From contig JANNES010000007.1 of NCBI GenBank assembly GCA_031378845.1, positions 1-64,000 of the forward strand: a stretch of 64,000 nucleotides of DNA, given 5' to 3'. Position numbers and translations under genes: made by a program. The notes under the pieces are model-generated. The model ran no database searches and was not told the DNA's origin. It saw nothing but the letters and a program-made list of their open reading frames with translations. This DNA comes from JAJNPS01 sp031378845 (GTDB taxonomy: Bacteria > Pseudomonadota > Alphaproteobacteria > Rhodobacterales > Rhodobacteraceae). Shown here in pieces: positions 25,771-34,664 of this stretch. The first letter of the stretch is position 1; every line of letters starts with the position of its first letter.

Positions 25771-26312
25771 AGGCGGTCCTTGATACTTGCGTGATCTACC
25801 CGTCGGTCCTGCGCGAGGTCTTGATCGGTGCGGCAGCGGCGGGGCTTTACCAGCCGCTCTGGTCCGAGCGGATCTTGGGGGAATGGGCGCGCGCGGTGGT
25901 AAAACTGGGACCTGTGGCCGTGGCGCAGGCAACCGCAGAGGCGGCCCTGATGCGCAGCGCGTTTCCGCAGGCGATGATCCGTGAACAGCCGGGGATCGCG
26001 GCGCGGCTGCATCTGCCCGATCCCGATGACGTGCATGTTCTGGCAATTGCGGTTGGCGGGCATGCCGATGCGGTCGTGACCTTCAACGCGATGGATTTTC
26101 CGCGACATATCCTGGCCGAAGAGGGTATCGCGCGGCGCGACCCGGATGGATTTCTGTGGGAGCTGCAGTCGCATCACCCGGACGCAATGGCGGGTATTCT
26201 GGCGCAGGTTGCGGCGCGTGCGGCCCGGATCGCGGGCGCGCCGGTGGCGCTGAAATCCCTGCTCAAGCGCGCCAAGCTGCCGCGTCTGGCAAAGGCGGTT
26301 CAGGCCACCTGA
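25767..26312 (+). CDS. PIN-domain protein
   Basis: A 181-residue protein with a PIN nuclease fold. The N-terminal Asp is in VLDTCVIYPSVLREVLIG, a second acidic cluster is in LPDPDDVHVLAIAVGGHADAV and a third in VTFNAMDFP, which together give the usual metal site. The extended Arg/Lys-rich C terminus and lack of an antitoxin gene argue against an ordinary VapBC toxin. It is translationally coupled to the RlmI-like gene, so an RNA-related role is plausible. Confidence 0.8.
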   Translation: MKAVLDTCVIYPSVLREVLIGAAAAGLYQPLWSERILGEWARAVVKLGPVAVAQATAEAALMRSAFPQAMIREQPGIAARLHLPDPDDVHVLAIAVGGHADAVVTFNAMDFPRHILAEEGIARRDPDGFLWELQSHHPDAMAGILAQVAARAARIAGAPVALKSLLKRAKLPRLAKAVQAT

Positions 26313-26989
26313 CGCCAGCGGTCCTCATTGGCGCTGATCGCGGCGATGCGTTCATCGGTGCGAGGATGACTGAGGAGCCAGGCCGGCACGCCCTGCGCCT
26401 TGTTGCCGGTCAGCGCGCCCAGCTTGGCAAACAACGACTTTTGCGGCGCGGTGCCGATGCCGCACTTGATCAACAGCGCACTTGCATAGGCGTCGGCCTC
26501 GAACTCATCACGACGCGACAGATGCGCCATCAGCGCGGTCGAGATCAGGTTGGCGATCCACATACCGACAAAGGGCACGAACCGGTTCAAAAACGCCGAC
26601 AGCATCACAAAGACCGCGTTCTGGCCGGTAAAGTCGATCATTCGCCGCCGCATATGTCCCATCGCCACATGCCCCAGTTCGTGCGCGATGACCGAGGCGA
26701 GTTCCTCGGCCGTGACCTCGGCGCGCGCTTTCTTGGCCAGAAACCCGCGCGTGAGAAAGATGCGCCCATCCGGTGCCGCCAGCCCGTTGACCGCGTCGAT
26801 GTCAAAGATGTTGATGCGGATTTCCGGCAGATCAAGCGCCGAGGCCATGCGTGCGGCAAGGGCCTCGATCTCGGGGTCCTGCAAAGGGCGCGATTGCGCA
26901 TCCAACGTCTTTTTGGTGCGCCAGACCGAAAAGCGCATCATCAGAACGGCGTAAAGGACGGCCAGCAGGATCGGGGTGAACGTCAGCAT
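26300..26989 (-). CDS. M48-family zinc metalloprotease
   Basis: A 229-residue membrane peptidase. It has an N-terminal membrane segment (residues 1-18), the zinc motif HELGH near residue 104 and the downstream ligand Glu in DEFEADAYA near 163, with a hydrophobic region between them (about 125-150). It resembles HtpX but is shorter. Such proteases remove damaged membrane proteins. Its 3' end overlaps the convergent PIN gene by 13 bases. Confidence 0.88.
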   Translation of the reverse strand: MLTFTPILLAVLYAVLMMRFSVWRTKKTLDAQSRPLQDPEIEALAARMASALDLPEIRINIFDIDAVNGLAAPDGRIFLTRGFLAKKARAEVTAEELASVIAHELGHVAMGHMRRRMIDFTGQNAVFVMLSAFLNRFVPFVGMWIANLISTALMAHLSRRDEFEADAYASALLIKCGIGTAPQKSLFAKLGALTGNKAQGVPAWLLSHPRTDERIAAISANEDRWRQVA

Positions 26990-27025
26990 GATTGCTATAT
27001 GGGGCGGCTGGCGCGGAATGAAAGC

Positions 27026-27622
27026 TCAGCGCGCATTCGGTCGCTGACTGTGAAAGAGCCAATAGCCAAGGACCAGGACCGCCGCAGCCCCCGACACCAC
27101 ACCGAGGACCGAGCCGAGCATCGAACTTGCCGCCGCGACATTTCCGGCAAAGCCATACCCCATCCCGACATAGATCGCAGCCCATGTGGCCTCGCCCGCG
27201 ACACCTGCCGCGGTGAACCTGCGCCAGTCATATCCGGTGCTGCCCGCCGTCAAGTTGACCCAAGGGCCAAGCGGGCTGAACAGCCAGCGCGTCAGGTACA
27301 CCGCGACCACGCCGCGCCGGTCCATCAGCGCAACCGCGCGCGCCCGCAATTTGTCGCGGGCCGGATCTGCGCGCAGCCGGGTCAAAATCCGCGTGCCGAA
27401 ACTGCGCCCGGCCCAGAACCCGACCTGATCGCCTGCGATTGCGCCGCCGGCCGCTGCGGTAAAGGTCTGCCACAGCGTCAGATCACCCGCCGCGACAAAG
27501 CCGCCTGCCGTCAGCATCAGGATCGAGGCCGGAAAGGGCAGGGCCAGACACGAACAGAAGGTTGACGCCGCCAACAGCCAGAGCCCGTATTGCGGGACAA
27601 GGGCCAAAAGCCAGTCGGTCAA
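27026..27622 (-). CDS. DedA/VTT-domain membrane protein
   Basis: A 198-residue polytopic protein of the DedA/SNARE-associated (VTT) superfamily. The core GDQVGFWAGRSFGTRILTRL lies near residue 64 and TRWLFSPLGPWVNLTAG near 108, the paired re-entrant motifs of the family. Members are thought to be lipid scramblases or flippases. Its start overlaps the stop of the gene before it, so it belongs to the operon that runs leftward from the VWA gene. Confidence 0.87.
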   Translation of the reverse strand: MTDWLLALVPQYGLWLLAASTFCSCLALPFPASILMLTAGGFVAAGDLTLWQTFTAAAGGAIAGDQVGFWAGRSFGTRILTRLRADPARDKLRARAVALMDRRGVVAVYLTRWLFSPLGPWVNLTAGSTGYDWRRFTAAGVAGEATWAAIYVGMGYGFAGNVAAASSMLGSVLGVVSGAAAVLVLGYWLFHSQRPNAR

Positions 27623-27969
27623 TTCGGTTGCCCGGACGTACCCGCACGCAAGATGACGATGGCGCGCGCCACCTCGGCGATGACATCCTCCACCGGGACG
27701 CCGCGATCACGGGCAATCTCGCGCAGGGGCTGGGGATGACCTTTGACCTCGGGCAAGGGAAGGCCCGCAATCGCGTCGATCTCGCGGCCATCAAGGTCCC
27801 AGGACCGCGCGATATAGCCCACAGTCATCCACGACTTGATCGGATCGTCCTGATGACTGGCCCAATAGATGCCCGAATACACCACGCGCCCGATGAAAAA
27901 GAGCGTGACGGCGCACGCCAGCACAAAGGCCGACGTCAGCACCGGTCGCCTTCGCCATAGCCCGATCAT
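27619..27969 (-). CDS. single-span membrane protein of unknown function
   Basis: A 116-residue protein with one N-terminal membrane helix (residues about 8-30, LTSAFVLACAVTLFFIGRVVY) and a soluble C-terminal domain ending in RAGTSGQPN. The ATG at 27969 overlaps the stop of the VWA gene and lies in an ATGA arrangement, and a second overlap links it to the VTT gene. It is therefore probably co-translated with both. No family was recognised. Confidence 0.75.
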   Translation of the reverse strand: MIGLWRRRPVLTSAFVLACAVTLFFIGRVVYSGIYWASHQDDPIKSWMTVGYIARSWDLDGREIDAIAGLPLPEVKGHPQPLREIARDRGVPVEDVIAEVARAIVILRAGTSGQPN

Positions 27970-29147
27970 CGCAACTCCTTGATGCCGCGTGCGATGCCGT
28001 CCAACGTCATCGGCACCATCTTTCCGTCGAAAATGTCGCGGATCAGCCGGGTTGACTGCGTATGGCCCCAATGCGCCTCGGGCACGGGGTTGATCCACAG
28101 ATGATGCGGCCATTGCGCACAGGCGCGCGTCAGCCACACCTTGCCCGGCTCGGTGTTCCAATGTTCATTGGCCCCGCCCGGATGCAGCACCTCATAGGGG
28201 CTCATCGCGGCGTCGCCCACAAAGATGCAGCGATAGTCTGACCCATAGGTCCGCAACACATCCAAGGTCGGCGTCTGGGCATCCCAGCGGCGGGCGTTGT
28301 CGCGCCAGACACCCTCATATAGGCAGTTGTGAAAGTAGAACGGGATCAGGTGCCTGAACTCGGACCGCGCGGCGCTGAAAAGCTCTTCCATCACCTTGAC
28401 AAATGGGTCCATGGAGCCGCCGACATCGAGGAAAAGCAGGACTTTGACGGCGTTGCGCCGTTCCGGCCTTGTCTGGACATCCAAATAGCCATGATCAGCG
28501 GTGGCGCGGATTGTTCCTTCAAGGTCAAGCTCGGATGCGGTCCCGTCGCGCGCCCAGCGGCGCAGGCGGCGCAAGGCGATCTTGATGTTGCGGGTGCCCA
28601 GCTCCACCCGGTCATCGAGGTTGCGAAAATCCCGTCTGTCCCAGACTTTGACCGCGCGTTGGTGGCGGCTGGCATCTTGGCCGATGCGCACGCCTTCCGG
28701 GTTGTAGCCATGGGCGCCAAAGGGGCTGGACCCTGCGGTGCCGATCCATTTGGAGCCCCCCTCGTGGCGCCCCTTTTGTTCGGCAAGGCGCGCGCGCAAG
28801 GCGTCCATCAGCGCCTGAAAGCCGCCCATCGCGTGGATGGCGGCGCGTTCCTCGGGGGTCAGGCTGCCGTCGGTCAGTTTTTCCAGCCAGTCCGGGGGCA
28901 GGTTCAAGACCGCCAGTACATCATCCACGGTGACGGCCTCAAGCCCGCGAAAGGCCACGCCAAAGGCGCGGTCGAACCGGTCGAGGTGTCGCTCATCCTT
29001 GACCATGCTGATGCGGGCCAGATAATAGAATGCGGTGACATCATGGGTTGCAAGACCCGCTGCAACCCCTTGTAGAAACATCAGATATTCGCGCGGCGAG
29101 ACCGGGACCCCTTCGGTGCGCAAGGCCTGAAAGAAGGGGGTGAACAT
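27966..29147 (-). CDS. VWA-domain protein (CoxE-like)
   Basis: A 393-residue protein. Its N-terminal part (residues about 1-190) is the DUF444/CoxE-type region with DGxxxPDWLEKL-like helices. The C-terminal half is a von Willebrand A domain with the metal-site start LLFLDVGGSMDPFV near residue 238, where DxGxS replaces the usual DxSxS. VWA proteins of this class work with MoxR AAA+ ATPases, and one is encoded 1.9 kb upstream on the same strand. Confidence 0.85.
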   Translation of the reverse strand: MFTPFFQALRTEGVPVSPREYLMFLQGVAAGLATHDVTAFYYLARISMVKDERHLDRFDRAFGVAFRGLEAVTVDDVLAVLNLPPDWLEKLTDGSLTPEERAAIHAMGGFQALMDALRARLAEQKGRHEGGSKWIGTAGSSPFGAHGYNPEGVRIGQDASRHQRAVKVWDRRDFRNLDDRVELGTRNIKIALRRLRRWARDGTASELDLEGTIRATADHGYLDVQTRPERRNAVKVLLFLDVGGSMDPFVKVMEELFSAARSEFRHLIPFYFHNCLYEGVWRDNARRWDAQTPTLDVLRTYGSDYRCIFVGDAAMSPYEVLHPGGANEHWNTEPGKVWLTRACAQWPHHLWINPVPEAHWGHTQSTRLIRDIFDGKMVPMTLDGIARGIKELR

Positions 29148-29153
29148 CGCACC

Positions 29154-29324
29154 TCAGCCCAGAAAGATACGTTCCAGTGTGATCGTCGCAAGGATGCCCG
29201 CAAGGCAAAAGGCAATGCCGAAGGCGGTGGCATATTGCGCGATGTCGGGCCAGCGCCCGCCGCGTTTGCGTGCGGTGTAGCCACCAAGGACGATCCCGAA
29301 TACTGCAGCCCCGATCACGATCAC
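29154..29324 (-). CDS. small two-helix membrane protein
   Basis: A 56-residue protein with two hydrophobic segments (residues about 1-12 and 34-52) joined by a basic loop TARKRGGRWPD. It starts at GTG 29324, 9 bases after AGGGAG, and ends 6 bases before the VWA gene, so it is probably in its operon. No family was recognised. Confidence 0.65.
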   Translation of the reverse strand: MIVIGAAVFGIVLGGYTARKRGGRWPDIAQYATAFGIAFCLAGILATITLERIFLG

Positions 29325-29364
29325 GAACGTCTTCTCCCTGACTTGGTCGAAGCGAGGTGCGGCG

Positions 29365-30774
29365 TCAGTTGCTGCTGACCCGACGCGACCGGGCCGCAAT
29401 TTCGTGAACGCGCGCCTCGACATCCGAGTCGGCTCCGAACCCATAGCGTGCAAGGGTGCGACTGTCGAGACGCAGCCGGTTGGCCTCATCCGTCCGACCC
29501 ATCAGGGCCAAGGCTTCGGCCTTGATCAAGAAGGCGGTTGCCTGAAGTGCTGCATTCTCGGACCGCGCCACAGTCGGAAGCGCGCGATCTGCCCATCCGA
29601 GCGCGGTTTCGGCGTCGCCTGCTGCAAGCGCCATGGACGCGCGCTGCAGGTCGATATGCGCCAGATGGATGGCGGTGCCGGGTTGGCCCGACCAGAGTGC
29701 GGCTGCCATGTCGAAGTGGCTGGTGGCAAGTGCCGGATCGCGCGACACTTCAAGCCGGGCGACGGCAAAGTGGCTAAAGGCGGTGCGTGTGTCGTTCCAG
29801 CCCTGCCCATCGGCGATGGCGAGCGCACGCGCAGCATCCGCCCGGCGCATCGGCAGTCCGGTGCCCCCGGCAATCGCGCCCTGGATGGCGTCGACCCACG
29901 CGCGCGTCGATGGTGCGCGGCTTGCCCCGCCAGAGATCGCGCCCGTTCGCGCCAGAACCCCCGGCAAGACCGCCGCCACCGCGTCTCTCGTCATGCCGGA
30001 ACGTAACTCCGGTGCCATGTAGGCGCGCAGCACGGCCATGTCGAAATTGGTCAGCACGGTGTGAAAGTTGTCATCGTTAAAGACGGAATCCGATAGCCGA
30101 TACAGGTCATTCAGGGGGCCGATCGCTTGCGCGAGTTCCTCATGCAGGCAATCGCGGACCTCTTGTGGGCTGGTATCGGACGGCACAAAGATCGCAGCCG
30201 TTGTCCTTGTGCGCACCGAACCCCAATCCATCGCCGCGCCACCGCGATTGCGCCGGAACTCGGCAAGGCTTGACGCGCCGGGCACGACAAAGCAGGCAGC
30301 CGTGGGGGCAAGCCTGCGCAACGCGGCGCGCGGCTGGAATTCTACGGTGATCTGGGCCGGTTCGGCGCTTGTGGCGAATGCGATATCGATCCCTGCCTCG
30401 CGGCGCAGGCGGTCGATCAGCCGTGCAAGATCCCGGCCCGCCGTCGCAGGTGCACGTCCCAGCATGCGGACCCGGATCGGACCCTCAAAGCGCGACAGGA
30501 CCAGCAGATCCCGCCCGCTTTCCATCTGGAAGGCAAGGTCAAGAAAATCCGCCGCCATCGCACTTTCGGATCCTTGGAATGCCGGTGCGGTGGCAGTGCG
30601 CGTCGCGCTTGGGGCAGAAAACTCCAACGTGTCCGGTCCGTTCATGGCGACCTGTGCGGGTGGTCCGGCGCAGGCCGTCAGCATCGCACATGCCCCGGCA
30701 ATCAAAGGCAGCCGAAAACCGTTCCCCCAAAGGGGCGCCAAGAGCCGGTTGATCGGTCGGACAGCACGGAACAT
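29365..30774 (-). CDS. DUF2927-domain lipoprotein
   Basis: A 469-residue exported protein. The N terminus contains a hydrophobic stretch ending in LTACAG, a lipobox-like site near residue 36. The DUF2927 region (residues about 60-260) has conserved RDCLHEELAQAIGPLND. The C-terminal third is helical with TPR-like repeats (residues about 330-450). Function is unknown. It lies between the VWA and MoxR genes on the same strand. Confidence 0.8.
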   Translation of the reverse strand: MFRAVRPINRLLAPLWGNGFRLPLIAGACAMLTACAGPPAQVAMNGPDTLEFSAPSATRTATAPAFQGSESAMAADFLDLAFQMESGRDLLVLSRFEGPIRVRMLGRAPATAGRDLARLIDRLRREAGIDIAFATSAEPAQITVEFQPRAALRRLAPTAACFVVPGASSLAEFRRNRGGAAMDWGSVRTRTTAAIFVPSDTSPQEVRDCLHEELAQAIGPLNDLYRLSDSVFNDDNFHTVLTNFDMAVLRAYMAPELRSGMTRDAVAAVLPGVLARTGAISGGASRAPSTRAWVDAIQGAIAGGTGLPMRRADAARALAIADGQGWNDTRTAFSHFAVARLEVSRDPALATSHFDMAAALWSGQPGTAIHLAHIDLQRASMALAAGDAETALGWADRALPTVARSENAALQATAFLIKAEALALMGRTDEANRLRLDSRTLARYGFGADSDVEARVHEIAARSRRVSSN

Positions 30775-30945
30775 GGGGCAGCACCCAAGGCAGCAGTTGG
30801 CAGTCGCGTCACGCTAGAGGGGGTGAGTGTCCAGATCAGGGCTGCACCATGTCAATCGCGGGCTTTTGCGACGTCGGGCCCGCACTACCCATCGCGGTGT
30901 GGCGGCTTTGGGGAACAAGATGTCCACCTGGCCCGTCAACAAGTG

Positions 30946-30960
30946 TTGCACTGTGCAACG
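30946..30960. promoter_or_regulatory. short perfect palindrome upstream of DUF2927 gene
   Basis: GTTGCAC-T-GTGCAAC is a 7-1-7 palindrome. A further GTTGCAC half site lies at 30995-31001. It is in the gap between the MoxR gene end and the DUF2927 gene start, about 170 bp before the latter. The binding protein is unknown. Confidence 0.4.
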
Positions 30961-31018
30961 AATAGCGACGGTCCGGCGCATGGAAATGGATGCGTTGCAC
31001 CGATTCGCAGCACCGGAT

Positions 31019-31857
31019 TCAGCGATTCGCGCGCGACATGAATGCGAGCCGTTCGAACAACTGGACATCCTGCTCGGTCTTGAGCAGCGCGCCATACATC
31101 CGGGGCAGGGCGGATTTTGTGTCATGGCGCAAATCCTCGGGCGACAGATCCTCGGCAAGGATCAGTTTGATCCAGTCCAGCGCCTCGGAGGTCGAGGGGC
31201 GCTTTTTCAGACCCGGCGTCTCGCGCAGGGCAAAGAACTGCGTCAGCGCCGTCGCCAGAAGCCGCTCCTTGATGCTTGGAAAATGCACCCGCACGATGGC
31301 GCGAGCGTCTCGGCGTCGGGGAACTGGATGTAGTGGAAAAAGCACCGCCGCAGGAAGGCATCGGGCAGGTCTTTTTCGTTGTTCGAGGTAATGATGACCA
31401 CCGGGCGATGCTGCGCCCGTATGGTCTCGCCGGTCTCGTAGACATGAAACTCCATCCGGTCGAGTTCCTGCAAAAGGTCGTTCGGGAACTCGATATCGGC
31501 CTTGTCGATCTCGTCGATCAGCAAAACCACACGCGACGGCGCGGTAAAGGCCTGCCACATTTTGCCGCGGCGAATGTAGTTGGCCACGTCGTGCACGCGC
31601 GCATCGCCAAGCTGGCTGTCGCGCAAACGGCTGACGGCGTCGTATTCATAAAGCCCCTGCGCCGCCTTGGTCGTCGATTTGATGTGCCATTCGGTCAACG
31701 GCAGGCCCAGCGCCAGCGCCACCTGCCGCGCAAGTTCGGTCTTGCCGGTGCCAGGCTCGCCCTTGACAAGCAAGGGCCGCTCGAGCGTCACCGCAGCATT
31801 CACCGCCATCGCCAGATCATCCGACGCGATATAGTCCGCCGTGGTGGTAAACGTCAT
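31019..31857 (-). pseudogene. MoxR-family AAA+ ATPase with a one-base frameshift
   Basis: Two overlapping frames together make one MoxR ATPase of about 279 residues. The first holds the Walker A GEPGTGKTELARQ (residues about 33-45), Walker B VVLLIDEIDKAD and the arginine-rich RRCFFHY sensor region. It then leaves frame after FPDAETL. The other frame resumes at once with AIVRVHFPSIKERLL and runs through KKRPSTSEALDW to the end. Inserting one base near 31301-31306 restores a continuous ATPase. This is either a true lesion or a sequence error. MoxR proteins act as chaperone ATPases for VWA partners. Confidence 0.8.
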
Positions 31858-32044
31858 TCGGTTCCGGCCCTTGCGCAACGCAAGCGTGACACTACCGTTC
31901 GACATAATTTGTCGCAACCGCTAGTGACAAGCCATCGGGCTTGGGCTATGGGAGCCAGAATGATGAGACCCGTCTTGTGCCTGCGTCCTTGTGCGGTGCA
32001 GGGGGCGACCTTCGGAGCGATCCGAAAAGCTGGAGACGACAGGA

Positions 32045-32467
32045 ATGAGACCCGAGGTGTTCCTTCCGGAAGACTACCGTCCCGCAGAGGACGAGCCCTT
32101 TATGAATGAACGCCAGCTGGAGTATTTCCGTCGCAAGCTGATCGTGTGGAAGCAAGAGTTGCTGAACCAGTCGGCTGAAACGATTGACAACTTGCAGACC
32201 TCGGCGCGTTCTGTGCCTGACCTGGCCGACCGCGCCAGCGAAGAAACCGACCGTGCGCTGGAACTGCGCACCCGCGACCGGCAGCGCAAGTTGGTCAGCA
32301 AGATCGACGCGGCCCTGCGGCGGATCGATGAAAGCGAATATGGCTATTGCGAAATGACCGGCGAGCCGATCAGCCTCAAGCGTCTGGACGCGCGCCCGAT
32401 CGCCACGATGACGCTTGAAGCTCAGGAAAAGCACGAACGCCGCGAAAAGGTGCATCGCGACGAATGA
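32045..32467 (+). CDS. dksA: DksA/TraR-family transcription regulator
   Basis: A 140-residue protein with the coiled-coil tip and C-terminal domain of DksA, which binds RNA polymerase with ppGpp. The zinc finger is incomplete: the GYCEMTGEPISLKRLDARP region keeps one Cys where classical DksA has four. Cys-poor DksA variants of this type are known from Rhodobacter sphaeroides and related bacteria. The start MRPEVFLPEDYRP has a GGAG-type ribosome site. It is monocistronic. Confidence 0.9.
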   Translation: MRPEVFLPEDYRPAEDEPFMNERQLEYFRRKLIVWKQELLNQSAETIDNLQTSARSVPDLADRASEETDRALELRTRDRQRKLVSKIDAALRRIDESEYGYCEMTGEPISLKRLDARPIATMTLEAQEKHERREKVHRDE

Positions 32468-32570
32468 CGGCTGAGGCCAGAACAGTTTTGCAGGGCGCCG
32501 GGCTGGATGGTCCGGCGTTTGTCATTTTGCACGCCGGGCCGCGCGGCGCGATGACCGCGAGGGCGCGGGG

Positions 32571-33755
32571 ATGAGCCTGATCGGTCAATCGGTGACGGTG
32601 CTGGGCGCTGGCATCGCAGGATTGGCTGTGGCACGCGCGCTGGCGCTGCGCGGCGCCGACGTGCGTGTGCTGGAACAGGCGCCAGCCCTTGGGGATGTGG
32701 GCGCAGGCTTGCAGATCAGCCCCAACGGGGCGGCCGTCTTGCACGCCTTGGGGCTGGGTCCGGCATTGCAGGCGGCGTCCTTGCGCGCCGTCGGTGTGCG
32801 GCTCTGTGACGGAATCACCGGTGCTGCGGTGCTGCACATGGACCTGACCCGATTGCGCCCGGAGCTTGGATGGCATTTTGTGCAGCGCGCCGATCTTGTG
32901 GCCATGCTCGCCGATGCCGCACAAGAGGCGGGCGTGGAGGTTGTGACGGATGCGCGCGTGCACCGCGTCGATTTGCAACACGACCGCCCGGTGGCGCTGA
33001 CGGTTGACGGTCGGCGGTTTGAGACCGGTTTGTTGATCGGGGCCGATGGGCTGCATTCGGTGATGCGCGCGGCCCTGAATGCGGAAGGCGCGCCGTTTTT
33101 CACCGGGCAGGTCGCGTGGCGCGCGGTGATCGCGGGCACGCCGTCGGACCCGCCGGAGGCCGAGGTGCATATGGGTGCCGGTCGGCATCTGGTGAGCTAT
33201 CCGCTGCGGGGTGGCAGCTTGCGCAATATTGTCGCGGTCGAGGAGCGTACCGCATGGACCGCCGAGGGTTGGCATCATCCCGATGACCCGCAGGCTCTGT
33301 GCCGCGCCTTTGCAGACTTTGGCCCGCGCGTTCAGGGCTGGCTGTCAGGGGTGGAGGCAACATGGCTCTGGGGTCTTTTTCGCCATCCCGTTGCAGAACG
33401 CTGGACGCAGCCTTTGCCGCGAGGTGACGTGGCGATCCTTGGCGATGCCGCGCACCCGACGCTGCCGTTTCTTGCGCAAGGGGCCAATATGGCGCTTGAA
33501 GACGCGTGGGTGCTCGCGGCGCGGCTGGCTGGCGGCGATACGCAGGCGGCGGGGCTTGCGGACTATCAGGCAATGCGCCGTCCGCGGTGCGTCAGGATCG
33601 TGCAGGCGGCAGACGCCAACGCGCGTGCCTATCATCTGTCGGGGATGCGTCGGACGTTTGGCCATGCGGGACTGCGGCTGGTCGGGACGCTGGCACCGGG
33701 CCTGGCCCTGCGCCGGTTCGATTGGCTTTACCGGCATGATGCGACAACAGGCTGA
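32571..33755 (+). CDS. FAD-dependent aromatic monooxygenase
   Basis: A 394-residue flavoprotein of the salicylate hydroxylase/UbiH group. The dinucleotide fold GAGIAGLAVARAL is at residues about 12-24, a second FAD segment LLIGADGLHSVMR near 158, and the GDAAHPTLPFLAQGANMALEDAW motif near 290. It uses NAD(P)H and oxygen, and the likely substrate is an aromatic acid, but nothing in the neighbourhood specifies it. Confidence 0.9.
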   Translation: MSLIGQSVTVLGAGIAGLAVARALALRGADVRVLEQAPALGDVGAGLQISPNGAAVLHALGLGPALQAASLRAVGVRLCDGITGAAVLHMDLTRLRPELGWHFVQRADLVAMLADAAQEAGVEVVTDARVHRVDLQHDRPVALTVDGRRFETGLLIGADGLHSVMRAALNAEGAPFFTGQVAWRAVIAGTPSDPPEAEVHMGAGRHLVSYPLRGGSLRNIVAVEERTAWTAEGWHHPDDPQALCRAFADFGPRVQGWLSGVEATWLWGLFRHPVAERWTQPLPRGDVAILGDAAHPTLPFLAQGANMALEDAWVLAARLAGGDTQAAGLADYQAMRRPRCVRIVQAADANARAYHLSGMRRTFGHAGLRLVGTLAPGLALRRFDWLYRHDATTG

Positions 33756-33829
33756 AAGGGGCGCAGCCGCCCAAGCCGAACGGTGTCAAGCCAGCCCGCG
33801 CCGCATGTGTCACCGCAAAAAGCGACGTC

Positions 33830-34609
33830 TCAGGCGGCGAGGTCGATCCAGACCGGCACATGGTCCGAAGGTTTTTCGCCACAGCGCACCTCTTTGTCGA
33901 TGCGGCAGTCCGTCAGCAAATCTGCCGCCTGCGGGCTGAGCAACAAATGGTCGATGCGGATGCCGTTGTTGCGCTCCCACGCGCCCTGCTGGTAGTCCCA
34001 AAACGAGTACTGGCCCGGCGCGGGGTTCCGGACGCGGAACGCCTCGGTCAGGCCCAGCGCCATCAGGCGTCGAAAGGCGGCGCGACTTTCCGGCAGATAC
34101 AGCGCGTCGGTGGTCCAGGCGTCAGGCTTGGCCGCATCCACTGCCTGCGGGATCACGTTGTAATCGCCACAAAAGACCACTGGCATTTCAGATGTCAAAA
34201 GCGCGGCCGCCCGCAGTTGCATTCGCGCCATCCAGGCCAGTTTGTAGTCGTATTTCGGCCCCGGTGCGGGGTTGCCGTTGGGCAGGTAAAGCCCGCAGAC
34301 CCTGATCGGACGCGCGCCCATGACCGTGGCCTCGATCCAGCGCGCCTGCGCGTCGTCGGCATCGCCCGGCAGTCCGCGTGTCACATCGACCAAGGGCAGT
34401 TTGGACAAGATCGCAACCCCGTTGAAGCCCTTTTGTCCGTGCGTTTCGACACGAAAACCCATTTCTTCAAAGATCGCGCGCGGAAAACCCTCATCGACAG
34501 ACTTGATCTCTTGCAAACAGACCACGTCGGGTGCGGCATGGCCCAGCCATTGGGGCAGGGCCTCGATCCGTGCCTTGATGCCGTTGATGTTGAATGTGGC
34601 GATCTTCAT
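33830..34609 (-). CDS. xthA: exodeoxyribonuclease III
   Basis: A 259-residue DNA-repair nuclease (AP endonuclease and 3'-5' exonuclease). The catalytic set is visible: start MKIATFNINGIKAR, LQEIK (metal Glu) near residue 33, the DYNVIP loop with Asp and Asn near 150, and the C-terminal KPSDHVPVW with the catalytic Asp-His. Length is typical. It is convergent with the monooxygenase gene. Confidence 0.95.
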   Translation of the reverse strand: MKIATFNINGIKARIEALPQWLGHAAPDVVCLQEIKSVDEGFPRAIFEEMGFRVETHGQKGFNGVAILSKLPLVDVTRGLPGDADDAQARWIEATVMGARPIRVCGLYLPNGNPAPGPKYDYKLAWMARMQLRAAALLTSEMPVVFCGDYNVIPQAVDAAKPDAWTTDALYLPESRAAFRRLMALGLTEAFRVRNPAPGQYSFWDYQQGAWERNNGIRIDHLLLSPQAADLLTDCRIDKEVRCGEKPSDHVPVWIDLAA

Positions 34610-34664
34610 GGGCAGGCCCCTCTTGCAAGGGGCAGATTAGGCGGCCTGCGCGGACCGCACAAGG

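Noticed and set aside
25767..26312. PIN protein as a VapC toxin
   Set aside because: No antitoxin gene is adjacent, the protein is longer than VapC, and it is coupled to an rRNA methyltransferase gene.
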